Part shown: in pieces, positions 1 through 7,481 of the stretch
Layout: every line of letters begins with the position of its first letter
Position numbering within the stretch: the stretch's first letter is position 1
Assembly (NCBI GenBank): GCA_025929155.1
Contig: JAICMR010000005.1
Location: 1 to 46,275 of the forward strand
DNA: 46,275 nucleotides
DNA from: Chthoniobacterales bacterium
GTDB lineage: Bacteria; Verrucomicrobiota; Verrucomicrobiia; Chthoniobacterales; UBA10450
Direction: 5' to 3'
Made by a program: the position numbers and the translations under genes
Notes under the pieces: model-generated
The model's input: the letters and a program-made list of their open reading frames with translations, nothing else
Databases searched by the model: none
Told to the model about the DNA's origin: nothing

Positions 1-2
1 CC

Positions 3-458
3 GATGGCGCGATTAAATTTTGGGATGGCGAGGAGAAGGTACTGGCGGACGGAATCACGCTTCTGCGCTGCGGCGGACATTTCCCGGGCGGCACGATCAT
101 GCATTGGCGCGACGGTGCGGAAGGTCGCGGAGCGCTTCTCACGGGTGATATTCTGCAGGTAACGCCCGACGGAATGGTGAGCTTCATGTTCAGCTATCCG
201 AACCAGATTCCACTTCCCGCGCGCGCGGTGGAATTGATCGGGGAAAAGGTGAAGCCGTTGCGGTATGAGCGGATTTACGGCGCCTGGTGGGAGCGGGTCA
301 TTGCTTCCGATGCGCAGGAGGTCGTGCGACGATCGGTCGCCCGTTATTTGGGATTGACGGAAATCGAAGCGGGACGTGCAATTGCTCCAACCAAAGGAAC
401 CCATGGCTACAAAGACAAAAAAAACCCCAGCGAAGAAAACGAGCGGGAAAATGCGTGA
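3..458 (+). CDS. MBL-fold metallo-hydrolase, C-terminal part (5' end outside window)
   Basis: The frame is open from base 3, so the start lies upstream and about 151 residues are visible. The segment GGHFPGG followed by an LTGD motif matches the second half of a small metallo-beta-lactamase-fold hydrolase family, where the His of GGHFPG and the Asp of GD are expected metal ligands. The N-terminal HxHxDH motif would be outside the window, so it cannot be checked. The substrate cannot be told. The last 18 or so codons are Lys/Glu-rich and overlap, in another frame, the start of the small basic gene at 403, so the true C-terminus of the fold is probably near the RYLGL segment. The family assignment is from motif recall. 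Confidence 0.7.
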   Translation, partial: DGAIKFWDGEEKVLADGITLLRCGGHFPGGTIMHWRDGAEGRGALLTGDILQVTPDGMVSFMFSYPNQIPLPARAVELIGEKVKPLRYERIYGAWWERVIASDAQEVVRRSVARYLGLTEIEAGRAIAPTKGTHGYKDKKNPSEENERENA

Positions 459-576
459 TCTTCCTGCGAAAAAAAATCCGAAGGGCGGCGCACAGAAAAA
501 GGAAAGCAGCGGCTCCACCAGCACAAAGGAGATCGGCGGCTTGAACTCCGGCCCGCGGCGTCGTCAGCCAGTTTAA
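403..576 (+). CDS. Small basic protein with PAKKNPKGG motif
   Basis: A 57-residue, Lys/Pro/Ala-rich, probably disordered protein. The ATG at 403 is preceded by AAAGGA at Shine-Dalgarno distance, which favours a real start. The first 56 bases overlap the end of the upstream hydrolase gene in a different frame. The N-terminal TKKTPAKK stretch resembles histone-H1-like tails. The central DLPAKKNPKGG segment resembles a short Lys-Gly-Gly motif found in small hypothetical proteins of several soil phyla. Function is unknown. A nucleic-acid-binding tail or a short peptide precursor are both possible, and neither can be shown from sequence. Confidence 0.5.
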   Translation: MATKTKKTPAKKTSGKMRDLPAKKNPKGGAQKKESSGSTSTKEIGGLNSGPRRRQPV

Positions 577-689
577 CGTTCGGTAACCACCTGCAGCTGT
601 CTCAGCGCGCGGGAAATTCCCCGCAGCGCAAGTGCCCCCGCGTCCGGTTTGCGGCGCTTCGCCGCACACGTGCGGGTGTCGCTGAGACC

Positions 690-765
690 GGCGAAGTGCA
701 GCGATGGCGCCATCGCCAGCATGCGACGCGCGTGCGCTCCCCAGCGCCCGGCTTCCATCCGGGTC
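690..765. repeat. Degenerate copy of the GCGCTACC hairpin-repeat family
   Basis: The stretch with CCAGCATGCGACGCGCGTGC followed by GCTCCCC resembles the right arm of the inverted repeat at 8692-8719 (CCAGCACGCGAGACGCCTGC then GCTACCC). It lies in the non-coding gap between the small basic gene and the ABC ATPase gene and is read through by the open frame upstream of the ATPase. It is weaker than the copies near 5.5, 8.6 and 14.9 kb. Confidence 0.4.
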
Positions 766-835
766 AGTTATACGAGAAGCAATCCCTGGGCCGAGGATTT
801 CGAAATGCGGCCCAGTTCGCGGTATGCTATCGCCC

Positions 836-1780
836 ATGCCAGTTCTCGAAATTGCTCCGGCACTCAGCACGAACGAGCTGACGCATCGCTACGGCGATCG
901 CGTGGCGCTTGATCACGTTTCGCTTGTGGTCGCCCCGAGTGAAATTTTCGGCTTGCTCGGTCCCAACGGCGGCGGCAAGACAACCCTCTTTCGGATTCTT
1001 TCCACTCTCGTTAGGCCGACCAGCGGTTCCGCGGAAATTCTCGGGCTCGATCTCCTGCGCGACACCGGTGCGCTCCGTCAGCGGATTGGCGTCGTTTTTC
1101 AAGCCCCGAGCCTCGATCAGAAACTCACCGTCCGCGAAAATCTCGCGCATCAGGGCCGGCTCTATGGAATCGCTGGGCGCGCTTTGCGCCAGCGGATTGA
1201 CCAGTTGCTGATCGAGTTCAACCTGCGGGATCGTCCGAACGATCTGGTCGAGACGCTCTCCGGCGGTTTGCAGCGCCGGGTCGAGATCGCGAAAAGCCTG
1301 CTTCATCGCCCGGAGTTTTTACTCCTGGATGAGCCCTCCACCGGGCTCGATCCCGGGGCGCGGATCGATCTTTGGCAGACGCTCTACCGCCTGCGCGATC
1401 AGCAGAGCGTGACCGTTCTGCTGACGACGCACCTGATGGAAGAAGCGGAACGTTGTGATCGCGTCGCGATCATTGATGAGGGAAAAATCGTCGCTTCAAA
1501 CACGCCCGACGCACTGCGCGCCGAGATCGGCGGCGAAGTCATCAGCGCGCGGACGAATGACGCAACGTCGTTAGGCGAACGAATTGCCAGCTCGTTAGGC
1601 GTGGAAGTGAGCGTATTGAATGACGAGGTACGAATCGAGCATCCGGAAGGCGCGGCCTTCATCGCAAAGCTGGTCGGCGCTTTTCCGCGCGAAATCGATT
1701 CGGTGACGCTGGCGAAGCCGACGTTGGAAGATGTCTTCATCGCGCACACCGGCCGGCGGCTCGACGAAGAAACAAATTAG
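836..1780 (+). CDS. ABC transporter ATP-binding protein, DrrA/ABC-2 type
   Basis: A 314-residue cytoplasmic ATPase that would power an ABC-2 type exporter. Walker A is GPNGGGKTT at residues 42-50, with Gly in place of the usual Ala. The signature is LSGGLQRRVEIAKS, followed by Walker B LLLDEPSTGLDP and the switch His in TTHLMEEAE. The C-terminal tail ending in KPTLEDVFIAHTGR is typical of the DrrA/NodI branch. The frame stays open upstream to 704, but that part reads through a degenerate repeat. Starts at 836 or 824 fit the protein, and neither has a clear ribosome site. No permease gene is adjacent: the next gene is convergent. The substrate is unknown. Confidence 0.88.
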   Translation: MPVLEIAPALSTNELTHRYGDRVALDHVSLVVAPSEIFGLLGPNGGGKTTLFRILSTLVRPTSGSAEILGLDLLRDTGALRQRIGVVFQAPSLDQKLTVRENLAHQGRLYGIAGRALRQRIDQLLIEFNLRDRPNDLVETLSGGLQRRVEIAKSLLHRPEFLLLDEPSTGLDPGARIDLWQTLYRLRDQQSVTVLLTTHLMEEAERCDRVAIIDEGKIVASNTPDALRAEIGGEVISARTNDATSLGERIASSLGVEVSVLNDEVRIEHPEGAAFIAKLVGAFPREIDSVTLAKPTLEDVFIAHTGRRLDEETN

Positions 1781-1785
1781 GCCTT

Positions 1786-1832
1786 CGGTCATCCCTCAGC
1801 TGCGCTGCGCTCCACTCCGCTCGAGATGACCG
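1786..1832. terminator. Inverted repeat between convergent genes
   Basis: CGGTCATC at 1786-1793 pairs with GATGACCG at 1825-1832. It lies 6 bases after the ABC ATPase stop and 22 bases from the stop of the convergent SDR gene, so it could end transcription from both sides, although no clear T-tract follows. The loop (CTCAGCTGCGCTGCGCTCC and onward) belongs to the second repeat family also seen near 10.6 and 13.4 kb. Confidence 0.55.
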
Positions 1833-1853
1833 TAGGACTTCGCTGGTTCCCGG

Positions 1854-2861
1854 TCAGCTTTCCCGCGTTGCGCACCACGCGCCGAACAACGCCACGGCCG
1901 CCGCCACGAGGCCGCCGGCGATGCAGTTTCGATGCATGTCAGTCCAGAGCTGCGGACTGCGCGCATGCGCGCGCGCATCGAAACGGCCGTGTGCCCCGGG
2001 ATCGCCGCCCACGGCCTCGTAAAGATTATCCGGCTTCGAGTGATCCGCCTTCTCGTCCGTCTGCTGGCTTTTCACACCGGTCTTGCCGAGGTAAAGATCG
2101 CCCAGCCGCGGGAAAAGTTTGTTTCCGATAATCGCGATCACCGTCGGCAGGCCGACGTAAATTTCGCGCCTCTGGTTTTTCGACGCGAAGACGATCGCGC
2201 GCGCGGCGACTTCCGGTTGGAAAATCGGCGGCACCGGCTGCGACTTGTTAGGCAACTTATTTTTGCACCAGTCGAACTGCGGCGTGTTCAGCGCTGGCAT
2301 TTGCACCATCACGGGCACGATCCGGCTTTTTTGGTGGATTAGTTCGGCGCGCAAAGAATCCATGAAACCTTGAATGGCGTGTTTGCTCGCGCAATACGCG
2401 GCCTGGAGGGGAATTCCACGATAAGCGAGCGCGCTCCCGACCTGAATAATGTGGCCGCGATCACGCGGGAGCATGCGCTTGAGCGCAGCGAGTGTGCCGT
2501 TGACGTAGCCGAGATAGCAAACTTCTGTCACGCGTTTGAACTCGGCCGGCGTGGTGTCTTTGATGAAGGCGAAGACACTCGTCATCGCAACGTTTACCCA
2601 GACGTCGATCGGACCCAGCTCGCGCTCGACGCGCTCCGCCGCCGCTTCCACGGCTTCGGCGTCGGCCACGTCGCATTGCAGGATGACGGCTTGGCCGCCC
2701 CGCTCTTCCACGTCGCGTTTCGCGCCCTCAAGCGCCTCGGGCCCCCGGGCGAGAAGGCCGATGCGCGCGCCTTCCGTTTCGGCAAACATGCGCGCGGTCG
2801 CGCGCCCAACCCCAGCGGCGGCGCCGGTGATGACAATGACTCTTGGTTTTTTCGTGTTCAT
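1854..2861 (-). CDS. SDR-family oxidoreductase with C-terminal membrane helix
   Basis: A 335-residue short-chain dehydrogenase. The nucleotide-binding TGAAAGVG motif is at residues 12-19, and the catalytic set is Ser143, Tyr156 and Lys160 (YCASK). The usual NNAG is replaced by NVAMTS around Asn90. About 85 residues follow the core fold, ending in a hydrophobic helix near 313-331, so the protein is probably tail-anchored in the membrane. It is the last gene of the minus-strand set with the GMC flavoprotein, 39 bases after that gene, which suggests a role in the same sugar or alcohol oxidation route. The substrate cannot be read from sequence. Confidence 0.88.
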   Translation of the reverse strand: MNTKKPRVIVITGAAAGVGRATARMFAETEGARIGLLARGPEALEGAKRDVEERGGQAVILQCDVADAEAVEAAAERVERELGPIDVWVNVAMTSVFAFIKDTTPAEFKRVTEVCYLGYVNGTLAALKRMLPRDRGHIIQVGSALAYRGIPLQAAYCASKHAIQGFMDSLRAELIHQKSRIVPVMVQMPALNTPQFDWCKNKLPNKSQPVPPIFQPEVAARAIVFASKNQRREIYVGLPTVIAIIGNKLFPRLGDLYLGKTGVKSQQTDEKADHSKPDNLYEAVGGDPGAHGRFDARAHARSPQLWTDMHRNCIAGGLVAAAVALFGAWCATRES

Positions 2862-2900
2862 AAAGTAATTCGTTAGGCAGTTTCAGGATGGCTATTGTCG

Positions 2901-4637
2901 TTAGGCAAGCCGCGGCACTCCTTTCCAGTGCGTCCCCGGCGGCGAAAGCTCGCGTCGCACCGGCGGATCCGTCAGGTCGCGTTTCTCGGAATTGAACACG
3001 CTGGTTCCCTGCGAGATCAGGTAATCGGCGGTTCGCGCCGCGAGCGCTTGAATCGTTAGGCCAGGGTTCGCCGAGCCTTGGGTCGGCAGGACGCTGCCGT
3101 CGCAGACGAAGAGGTTGGCGATCTCGTGGGTGCGGCAAAATTTGTCCACAACGCTAGTTGCCGGATCAGCGCCCATCCGCGCCGCGCCGACGAGGTGGGC
3201 GTAGCGCGCTTCCTGAGCGACTTCCGTGGCGCCAGCGGCGCGCATCACTTCCTCCGTTTTCTTCTTTCCGAACTCGATCAACTTCTTGTCGTTCTCGTGC
3301 AGGCTAAAGCGGATATGCGGAATCCGAATTCCGAATTGGTCACGTTCGTCCGCGAGGGTGACGCGATTATCGGGCCAGGGGAGAATTTCGCCGAGCACGC
3401 CTAACGCCGCCCAATGGTTGTAATCCATCATCACTCGCCGCATTCCCCAGCCCCACGCGCCCTGCGCGACCATCATCTGTTTGGCAAAGGCGATCGGAAG
3501 CGGCCCGACGGTTTGGATGGCGAAGCCGCGGGCGAAATCGCGCTTCGGATCGGTCTCGTAAAATTCCTCGGTGAGCGCGTGCGCCGGCGGCGCTTTGTAT
3601 TGCCTAACGAGTTCGTCGAAGCGGCCGAGAACGACGTTGCCGGCCTGCGCCATCAGATAACGACCAACCGTGCCGCTCCCATTCGCGAGCCCATTTTCGT
3701 GTCGATCGCAGGCGGAATTGAGGAGCAATCGCGGTGTCTCGATTGCGTAGCCGCTGATGATGACGGCTTTCGCTTTCTGGAAATGCTCTTTGCCTTCGCG
3801 ATCGAAATAACTGACGCCGGTGACGCGATTGTTTCTGCCGAGCTGGACCCGGCTCGCCATCGAGCGATCGCGGACTTCCGCTCCGTTCCGGATCGCATCC
3901 GGCACGTGAGTGACGAGCGTGCTCGCTTTCGCGCCGACCTTGCAGCCTTGGATGCAAAACCCACGATAAATGCAATGCGGCCGATCGTTCCGCGAGCCGC
4001 TCAAAATCGCCACCGGTCCGCCGATGCTGACGTCGATGCCTAACGACGTGCAACCTTTGATCAGCACATTTCCCGTGCCGCCCATCGGATGTGGTCCGTA
4101 GGCGTAGCCGTGCGGATCACCCCAGGGATACCAAGCCGGCCCCGCCACGGGCATCTCGAGCTCGAGCAATTCGTAATACGGTTTCAGGTCCCCGTAAGAG
4201 ATCGGCCAGTCGGCGCCAACGCCGTCACGCGTAAAAACCTCAAAATCGCTCGGGTGAAAGCGCGGCGTAAAAGCGGCCCAATGGACGGAGCCGCCGCCGA
4301 CGCCTTTGCCGCTGTTGTTCGCGCCGAAAACGAGCGGATTTTCGCCGCCGGTGATCCGCATGTCTTCCCAGTAAAGCTGGTGTGAGCCCTTCTCGTCGCT
4401 CACCCAATCGCGCTCCGTGTCCCAGAACGGACCCGCCTCCAGACCGACAACGCGGAAGCCGGCGCGCGCGAGCCGTTGCAACAAAACCCCGCCGGCGGAG
4501 CCGACGCCGACAACCAGATAATCGACTTCGTCGTTAGGCGCAAAACGCCGCATGGCCGATCCGACCCGCTGCATTGGGCCCAGATGCCGCTGATGGTCGT
4601 GTGGCGGTTCGAAAGCACCGCCGATTGGTTCTTTCAA
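2901..4637 (-). CDS. GMC-family oxidoreductase, gluconate 2-dehydrogenase large-subunit type
   Basis: A 578-residue FAD-dependent dehydrogenase. The FAD-binding GVGSAGG is at residues 44-50, the GGGSVHW segment follows, and the C-terminal part carries HLVGAARMG, the DGSVLPTQGSANP segment and LTIQALAARTADYL, as in the gluconate/sorbitol dehydrogenase branch. The chosen start is TTG at 4637: AAGGAGG lies six bases upstream, and the start overlaps the stop of the subunit 3 gene as TTGA. This indicates translational coupling. In known three-subunit enzymes the partner subunit 3 is exported with the flavoprotein by Tat and electrons go to a cytochrome c. No cytochrome c is visible here, so the electron acceptor is open. 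Confidence 0.87.
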   Translation of the reverse strand: MKEPIGGAFEPPHDHQRHLGPMQRVGSAMRRFAPNDEVDYLVVGVGSAGGVLLQRLARAGFRVVGLEAGPFWDTERDWVSDEKGSHQLYWEDMRITGGENPLVFGANNSGKGVGGGSVHWAAFTPRFHPSDFEVFTRDGVGADWPISYGDLKPYYELLELEMPVAGPAWYPWGDPHGYAYGPHPMGGTGNVLIKGCTSLGIDVSIGGPVAILSGSRNDRPHCIYRGFCIQGCKVGAKASTLVTHVPDAIRNGAEVRDRSMASRVQLGRNNRVTGVSYFDREGKEHFQKAKAVIISGYAIETPRLLLNSACDRHENGLANGSGTVGRYLMAQAGNVVLGRFDELVRQYKAPPAHALTEEFYETDPKRDFARGFAIQTVGPLPIAFAKQMMVAQGAWGWGMRRVMMDYNHWAALGVLGEILPWPDNRVTLADERDQFGIRIPHIRFSLHENDKKLIEFGKKKTEEVMRAAGATEVAQEARYAHLVGAARMGADPATSVVDKFCRTHEIANLFVCDGSVLPTQGSANPGLTIQALAARTADYLISQGTSVFNSEKRDLTDPPVRRELSPPGTHWKGVPRLA

Positions 4638-5416
4638 TGCGTTCCTCCTTGTCCGGTCGGCGGATGTTCCTGGTGGGCCGCGATCTCTTTCTCCTTCGGG
4701 TCGGAAACCCAGACTTCCGGTCGCACCGACCACTCATAGCGTTGCTCTTCCACTTCCCACGGCTCGGGCTCGCCGCGTTCGAGCCGGATGTAAGCCCGCG
4801 GATAAGCCGGCCCGCCAAAGCCGACCTCGTCCCAGGCCCAGGGATGCGCGTAATACATTTCCACGCAGTCCTGCACGACTAATCCCCAGTAGCGATGGAT
4901 TGGCATGCGCGCCCAGATTTCTTCCGCGCCGGGGAGCGGCTTCGCGTCGTGGATGGATTTCACCAGGTCTTCCTGTTCGCGCCACGACAGCTCGACAAAA
5001 CCACGATCGAAATTCGCGCGCGCAATCTGTTCGATCGCCTGAATGCCGAGGCGATAGGCGTCGCCATCCGCTGGCATATCTTCGAAACGGTAACCGGGCG
5101 TTCTCCTAAGAAAAAGCCGCTCATCGATGAACTGCAAAATCGGAATCCGATGCGCCAAATCGCGATCGTCCTGCGGCAAGAGGTGATCGCAGAGGATGGC
5201 CATGAACTTCGCCTCCTCGTGGTTGAAGAAACGAATCGCCGGCGTCTCCTCCACTCGTTGCCTAACGACCTCCCGCGTCGCCGCATCCCAGAAAGCCTGC
5301 TGAGAGAGCGTGCTGAAGCCGGGGTAGTAACCAGGGTGTGCGGTCGGCGGGAGCGATTGCAGGGTCGCGAGATCAATCGGGAGGCGTTCGGATTTGGTCT
5401 GGTTCTCAGGCGTCAT
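4634..5416 (-). CDS. Gluconate 2-dehydrogenase subunit 3-family protein
   Basis: About 260 residues from ATG at 5416. The FFNHEEAKFMAILCDHLLP segment is the hallmark region of the small (gamma) subunit of gluconate-type GMC dehydrogenases. The frame stays open upstream to 5506, but that part is a translated hairpin repeat and is unlikely to be protein. No Tat signal with twin Arg is evident at the chosen start, which is unusual for subunits that carry the complex across the membrane. Its stop overlaps the TTG start of the large subunit. The C-terminal 60 residues are charged and carry an RYEWSVRPEVW segment of unknown role. Confidence 0.8.
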   Translation of the reverse strand: MTPENQTKSERLPIDLATLQSLPPTAHPGYYPGFSTLSQQAFWDAATREVVRQRVEETPAIRFFNHEEAKFMAILCDHLLPQDDRDLAHRIPILQFIDERLFLRRTPGYRFEDMPADGDAYRLGIQAIEQIARANFDRGFVELSWREQEDLVKSIHDAKPLPGAEEIWARMPIHRYWGLVVQDCVEMYYAHPWAWDEVGFGGPAYPRAYIRLERGEPEPWEVEEQRYEWSVRPEVWVSDPKEKEIAAHQEHPPTGQGGTH

Positions 5417-5445
5417 AGCGATTCGGGCCGAAATTGCCCGGGAAA

Positions 5446-5584
5446 GGTGGGCGTCTCGCCCGGCGGTCGACGCATTCTGCCTCGACGAACTTTCCACCGT
5501 ACACATCCAGAGCGGGATCCGGCGGTCGCAGCGGGAAGTTCGTTCTGGCAGAATACCAAAACCGTCGGGGGCGAGACGTCCACC
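5446..5584. repeat. Hairpin repeat, family 1
   Basis: GGTGGGCGTCTCGCCC at 5446-5461 pairs with GGGCGAGACGTCCACC at 5569-5584 (15 of 16). Inside it, ATTCTGCC-GAACTTTCC near 5474-5495 pairs imperfectly with GGGAAGTTCG-GGCAGAAT at 5532-5553. The element sits between the duplicated membrane protein gene and subunit 3 and is read as an artificial N-terminal extension of the latter. CGTCTCG and the flanking GGGTAG are shared with the copy at 8.6 kb. Confidence 0.7.
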
Positions 5585-5624
5585 CTACCCGATCCACTCC
5601 GGCGTTTGTTAGGCACAAATCGTT

Positions 5625-6635
5625 TCACGGTTCCCTCCTCATCAGACTGGCCAGCAATCCCACCGTCCCGCAGGCCGCGAAGAGGAGCGGCGCGAAAATC
5701 GGCGGCCCGTACATGATGTTATAGAGCGGCTTCTTTAAGCCGCCCGGCCGCCTCACGACTCCACGCGCGTGGTAAAAGAATCCGACGCCGCCATCGGCGA
5801 TTGCGAGCACCGACATCGCCGGGAGCCAGGTGCGCGCGATCTTTGGATTCACGATCGCGCCCGCGGCCGCGCCCATCAGGAGCGGCGTGATAATGATGGG
5901 CGTCCACTGCGCCAGGTAGCGGAAGTTATTCTTGTAATGCGAATAGAGCGCCTCCGCGCCGCTGCAAAAGGTCCCGACAATCGTCGCGACCGCGAGATGC
6001 TTTTGGAACCGGCCTTCGCGCAAACCGATTGCCCACGGATGTTGCTGCGCGAGATCTTCCGAGGTGAAGGAGAGCAAGCGCGCGGCGGGCGGGCGCAGGA
6101 TAAGCGGTGCAGCTTCCTCCGGGCGCAGGAAAGAGGCGATCAGGCCGAGATACGCGCTGATCCCAAAAAGGATCGGTGCGAAGATCGGCGGCCCCATGAT
6201 GAGGTTCGCGACCGGGAGCCGCCAGCCGCCCGGTTTCCGCGCAATCCCGCGAACGTGAAAGATGAAACCAACCAGCCCATCGAGCAGCGTGAGCGCAGAG
6301 GTCCAGCGCAGGACGGTGCGGGCCGCGCGCTTGCTCAACGCGCCCCAAATCCCCGCGACCGACATCGCCCCTCCGAGCGCGACCGGCGTATACATGATCT
6401 GTTGTCCGTAGCTGCCGCGATAGTGCTCGTAAGCGACCTCGGCGCCAGCAAGCACGCTCGAGAGGCCGGCAAGAAACGAAAGGCTGCGCTGAAACCGGCC
6501 TTCGCGAATGTGGGCTTCGGCATTGCGCGCTTCGCGCTCCAGTTTTTCGGGAAGAAATTTGTCGAACAAATCGTCCGGCCAATTGCCGTTCTTCCGGTGG
6601 GCAATTTTCCGAATGCTTTTCGTTAGGGCATTCAT
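5625..6635 (-). CDS. Internally duplicated multi-pass membrane protein
   Basis: A 336-residue hydrophobic protein made of two copies of one module, at roughly residues 44-173 and 207-333. Each copy begins with REGRFQ and carries a His before a Tyr (H71, H233), a second His in FHVRG or YHARG (H127, H289), an RKPGG or RRPGG turn, and GPPIFAP (148-154, 310-316) before a final helix. The equal His positions could be cofactor or metal ligands; this is inference. The start is supported by GGAGG nine bases upstream, inside the end of the ZIP gene. It sits between the ZIP transporter and the GMC dehydrogenase subunits, so a membrane partner of that dehydrogenase is possible. I do not recognise a named family. 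Confidence 0.82.
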   Translation of the reverse strand: MNALTKSIRKIAHRKNGNWPDDLFDKFLPEKLEREARNAEAHIREGRFQRSLSFLAGLSSVLAGAEVAYEHYRGSYGQQIMYTPVALGGAMSVAGIWGALSKRAARTVLRWTSALTLLDGLVGFIFHVRGIARKPGGWRLPVANLIMGPPIFAPILFGISAYLGLIASFLRPEEAAPLILRPPAARLLSFTSEDLAQQHPWAIGLREGRFQKHLAVATIVGTFCSGAEALYSHYKNNFRYLAQWTPIIITPLLMGAAAGAIVNPKIARTWLPAMSVLAIADGGVGFFYHARGVVRRPGGLKKPLYNIMYGPPIFAPLLFAACGTVGLLASLMRREP

Positions 6636-6640
6636 CTTCG

Positions 6641-7402
6641 TTAGCCTCCGAGTTTCGTGAGCACAAACGCGCAGAGAAAGCCCACTACGGTGATGAACCC
6701 GGCGAATTCGTGCGCCGTTTCAAACGCTTCCGGAATCATCGTGTCTGCGAGCATGGCGAGAATGGCGCCCGCCGCGACGGCGGTGGTGCCGGCGATCACG
6801 TCAGCTGAAAAATTACGGAAGACCGCGTAGCCGAGCAGCGAGGCGATCCCGGAGATGACGGCGATGGCGATCCAGACGCCGAAGATGTAGCTGGCGGAGC
6901 GTCCGGCCTTTTTCATCCCTACGGCGCTCGAGAGGCCTTCGGGAATATTGGAAAGAAAAATTGCGATTACTGCCACGAAGCTGACGGCGCCCCCGGCGAG
7001 CAGGCTTAGTCCGATCACGATCGACTCCGGAATGCCGTCGAGAAGCGCGCCGACCGCGATCGCGAGGCCGCTCCCCGGGTTTTGCTTCTCGTTAGGCTGT
7101 TGCTCGCCGGAGCGCTTGCGATGTTTCGCGCCGCGCTGATCAAGATACCAGTTGGCGGCAGTGTAAATCGCGGCGCCGCCGACGAACCCGATCGCGGTCG
7201 AGTCGAATCCGCCGCGCTTGTAGGCCTCGTCCATGAGATCGAAAGAAAGCGCCGAGATGAGAACGCCGCTGCCGAACGCCATGATCGCCGCGATGTAGCG
7301 CTGCGGGATATGAACGAGATAACCGGCGGCCGCGCCGACGATCAGCGCCGCGCCGGCAAAAAAGCCCCACCAACCTGCGATCAGCCAAAGCGGGAGGTTC
7401 AT
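6641..7402 (-). CDS. ZIP-family divalent metal transporter
   Basis: About 253 residues with eight predicted helices. The two ZIP signature sites are present: DGIPES at residues 122-127 and NIPEG at 152-156, which form the metal path in this family. The loop at 90-110 (AKHRKRSGEQQ) is charged and lies where ZIP proteins have a cytoplasmic His-rich loop, though it holds only one His. The stop codon lies five bases from the next start and the ribosome site of that gene overlaps this one, so the two are co-translated. Zinc or iron are the usual cargoes; the actual ion is not shown. An upstream in-frame ATG at 7468 adds an Arg/Pro-rich stretch that is unlikely to be translated. Confidence 0.85.
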   Translation of the reverse strand: MNLPLWLIAGWWGFFAGAALIVGAAAGYLVHIPQRYIAAIMAFGSGVLISALSFDLMDEAYKRGGFDSTAIGFVGGAAIYTAANWYLDQRGAKHRKRSGEQQPNEKQNPGSGLAIAVGALLDGIPESIVIGLSLLAGGAVSFVAVIAIFLSNIPEGLSSAVGMKKAGRSASYIFGVWIAIAVISGIASLLGYAVFRNFSADVIAGTTAVAAGAILAMLADTMIPEAFETAHEFAGFITVVGFLCAFVLTKLGG

Positions 7403-7481
7403 CGGAGGAAATGGATGATCAGGCCTTCGGCGAGGACGGGCTGGCAGCCGGTCCTCCCCAGATCCCAAAGTCGGAGCGAAA

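Noticed and set aside
3399-3406. CGTTAGGC copies at 3399 and 28669 as members of the 9-mer set
   Set aside because: They lack the leading T and were left out of the count of exact copies, though they may be functional variants.
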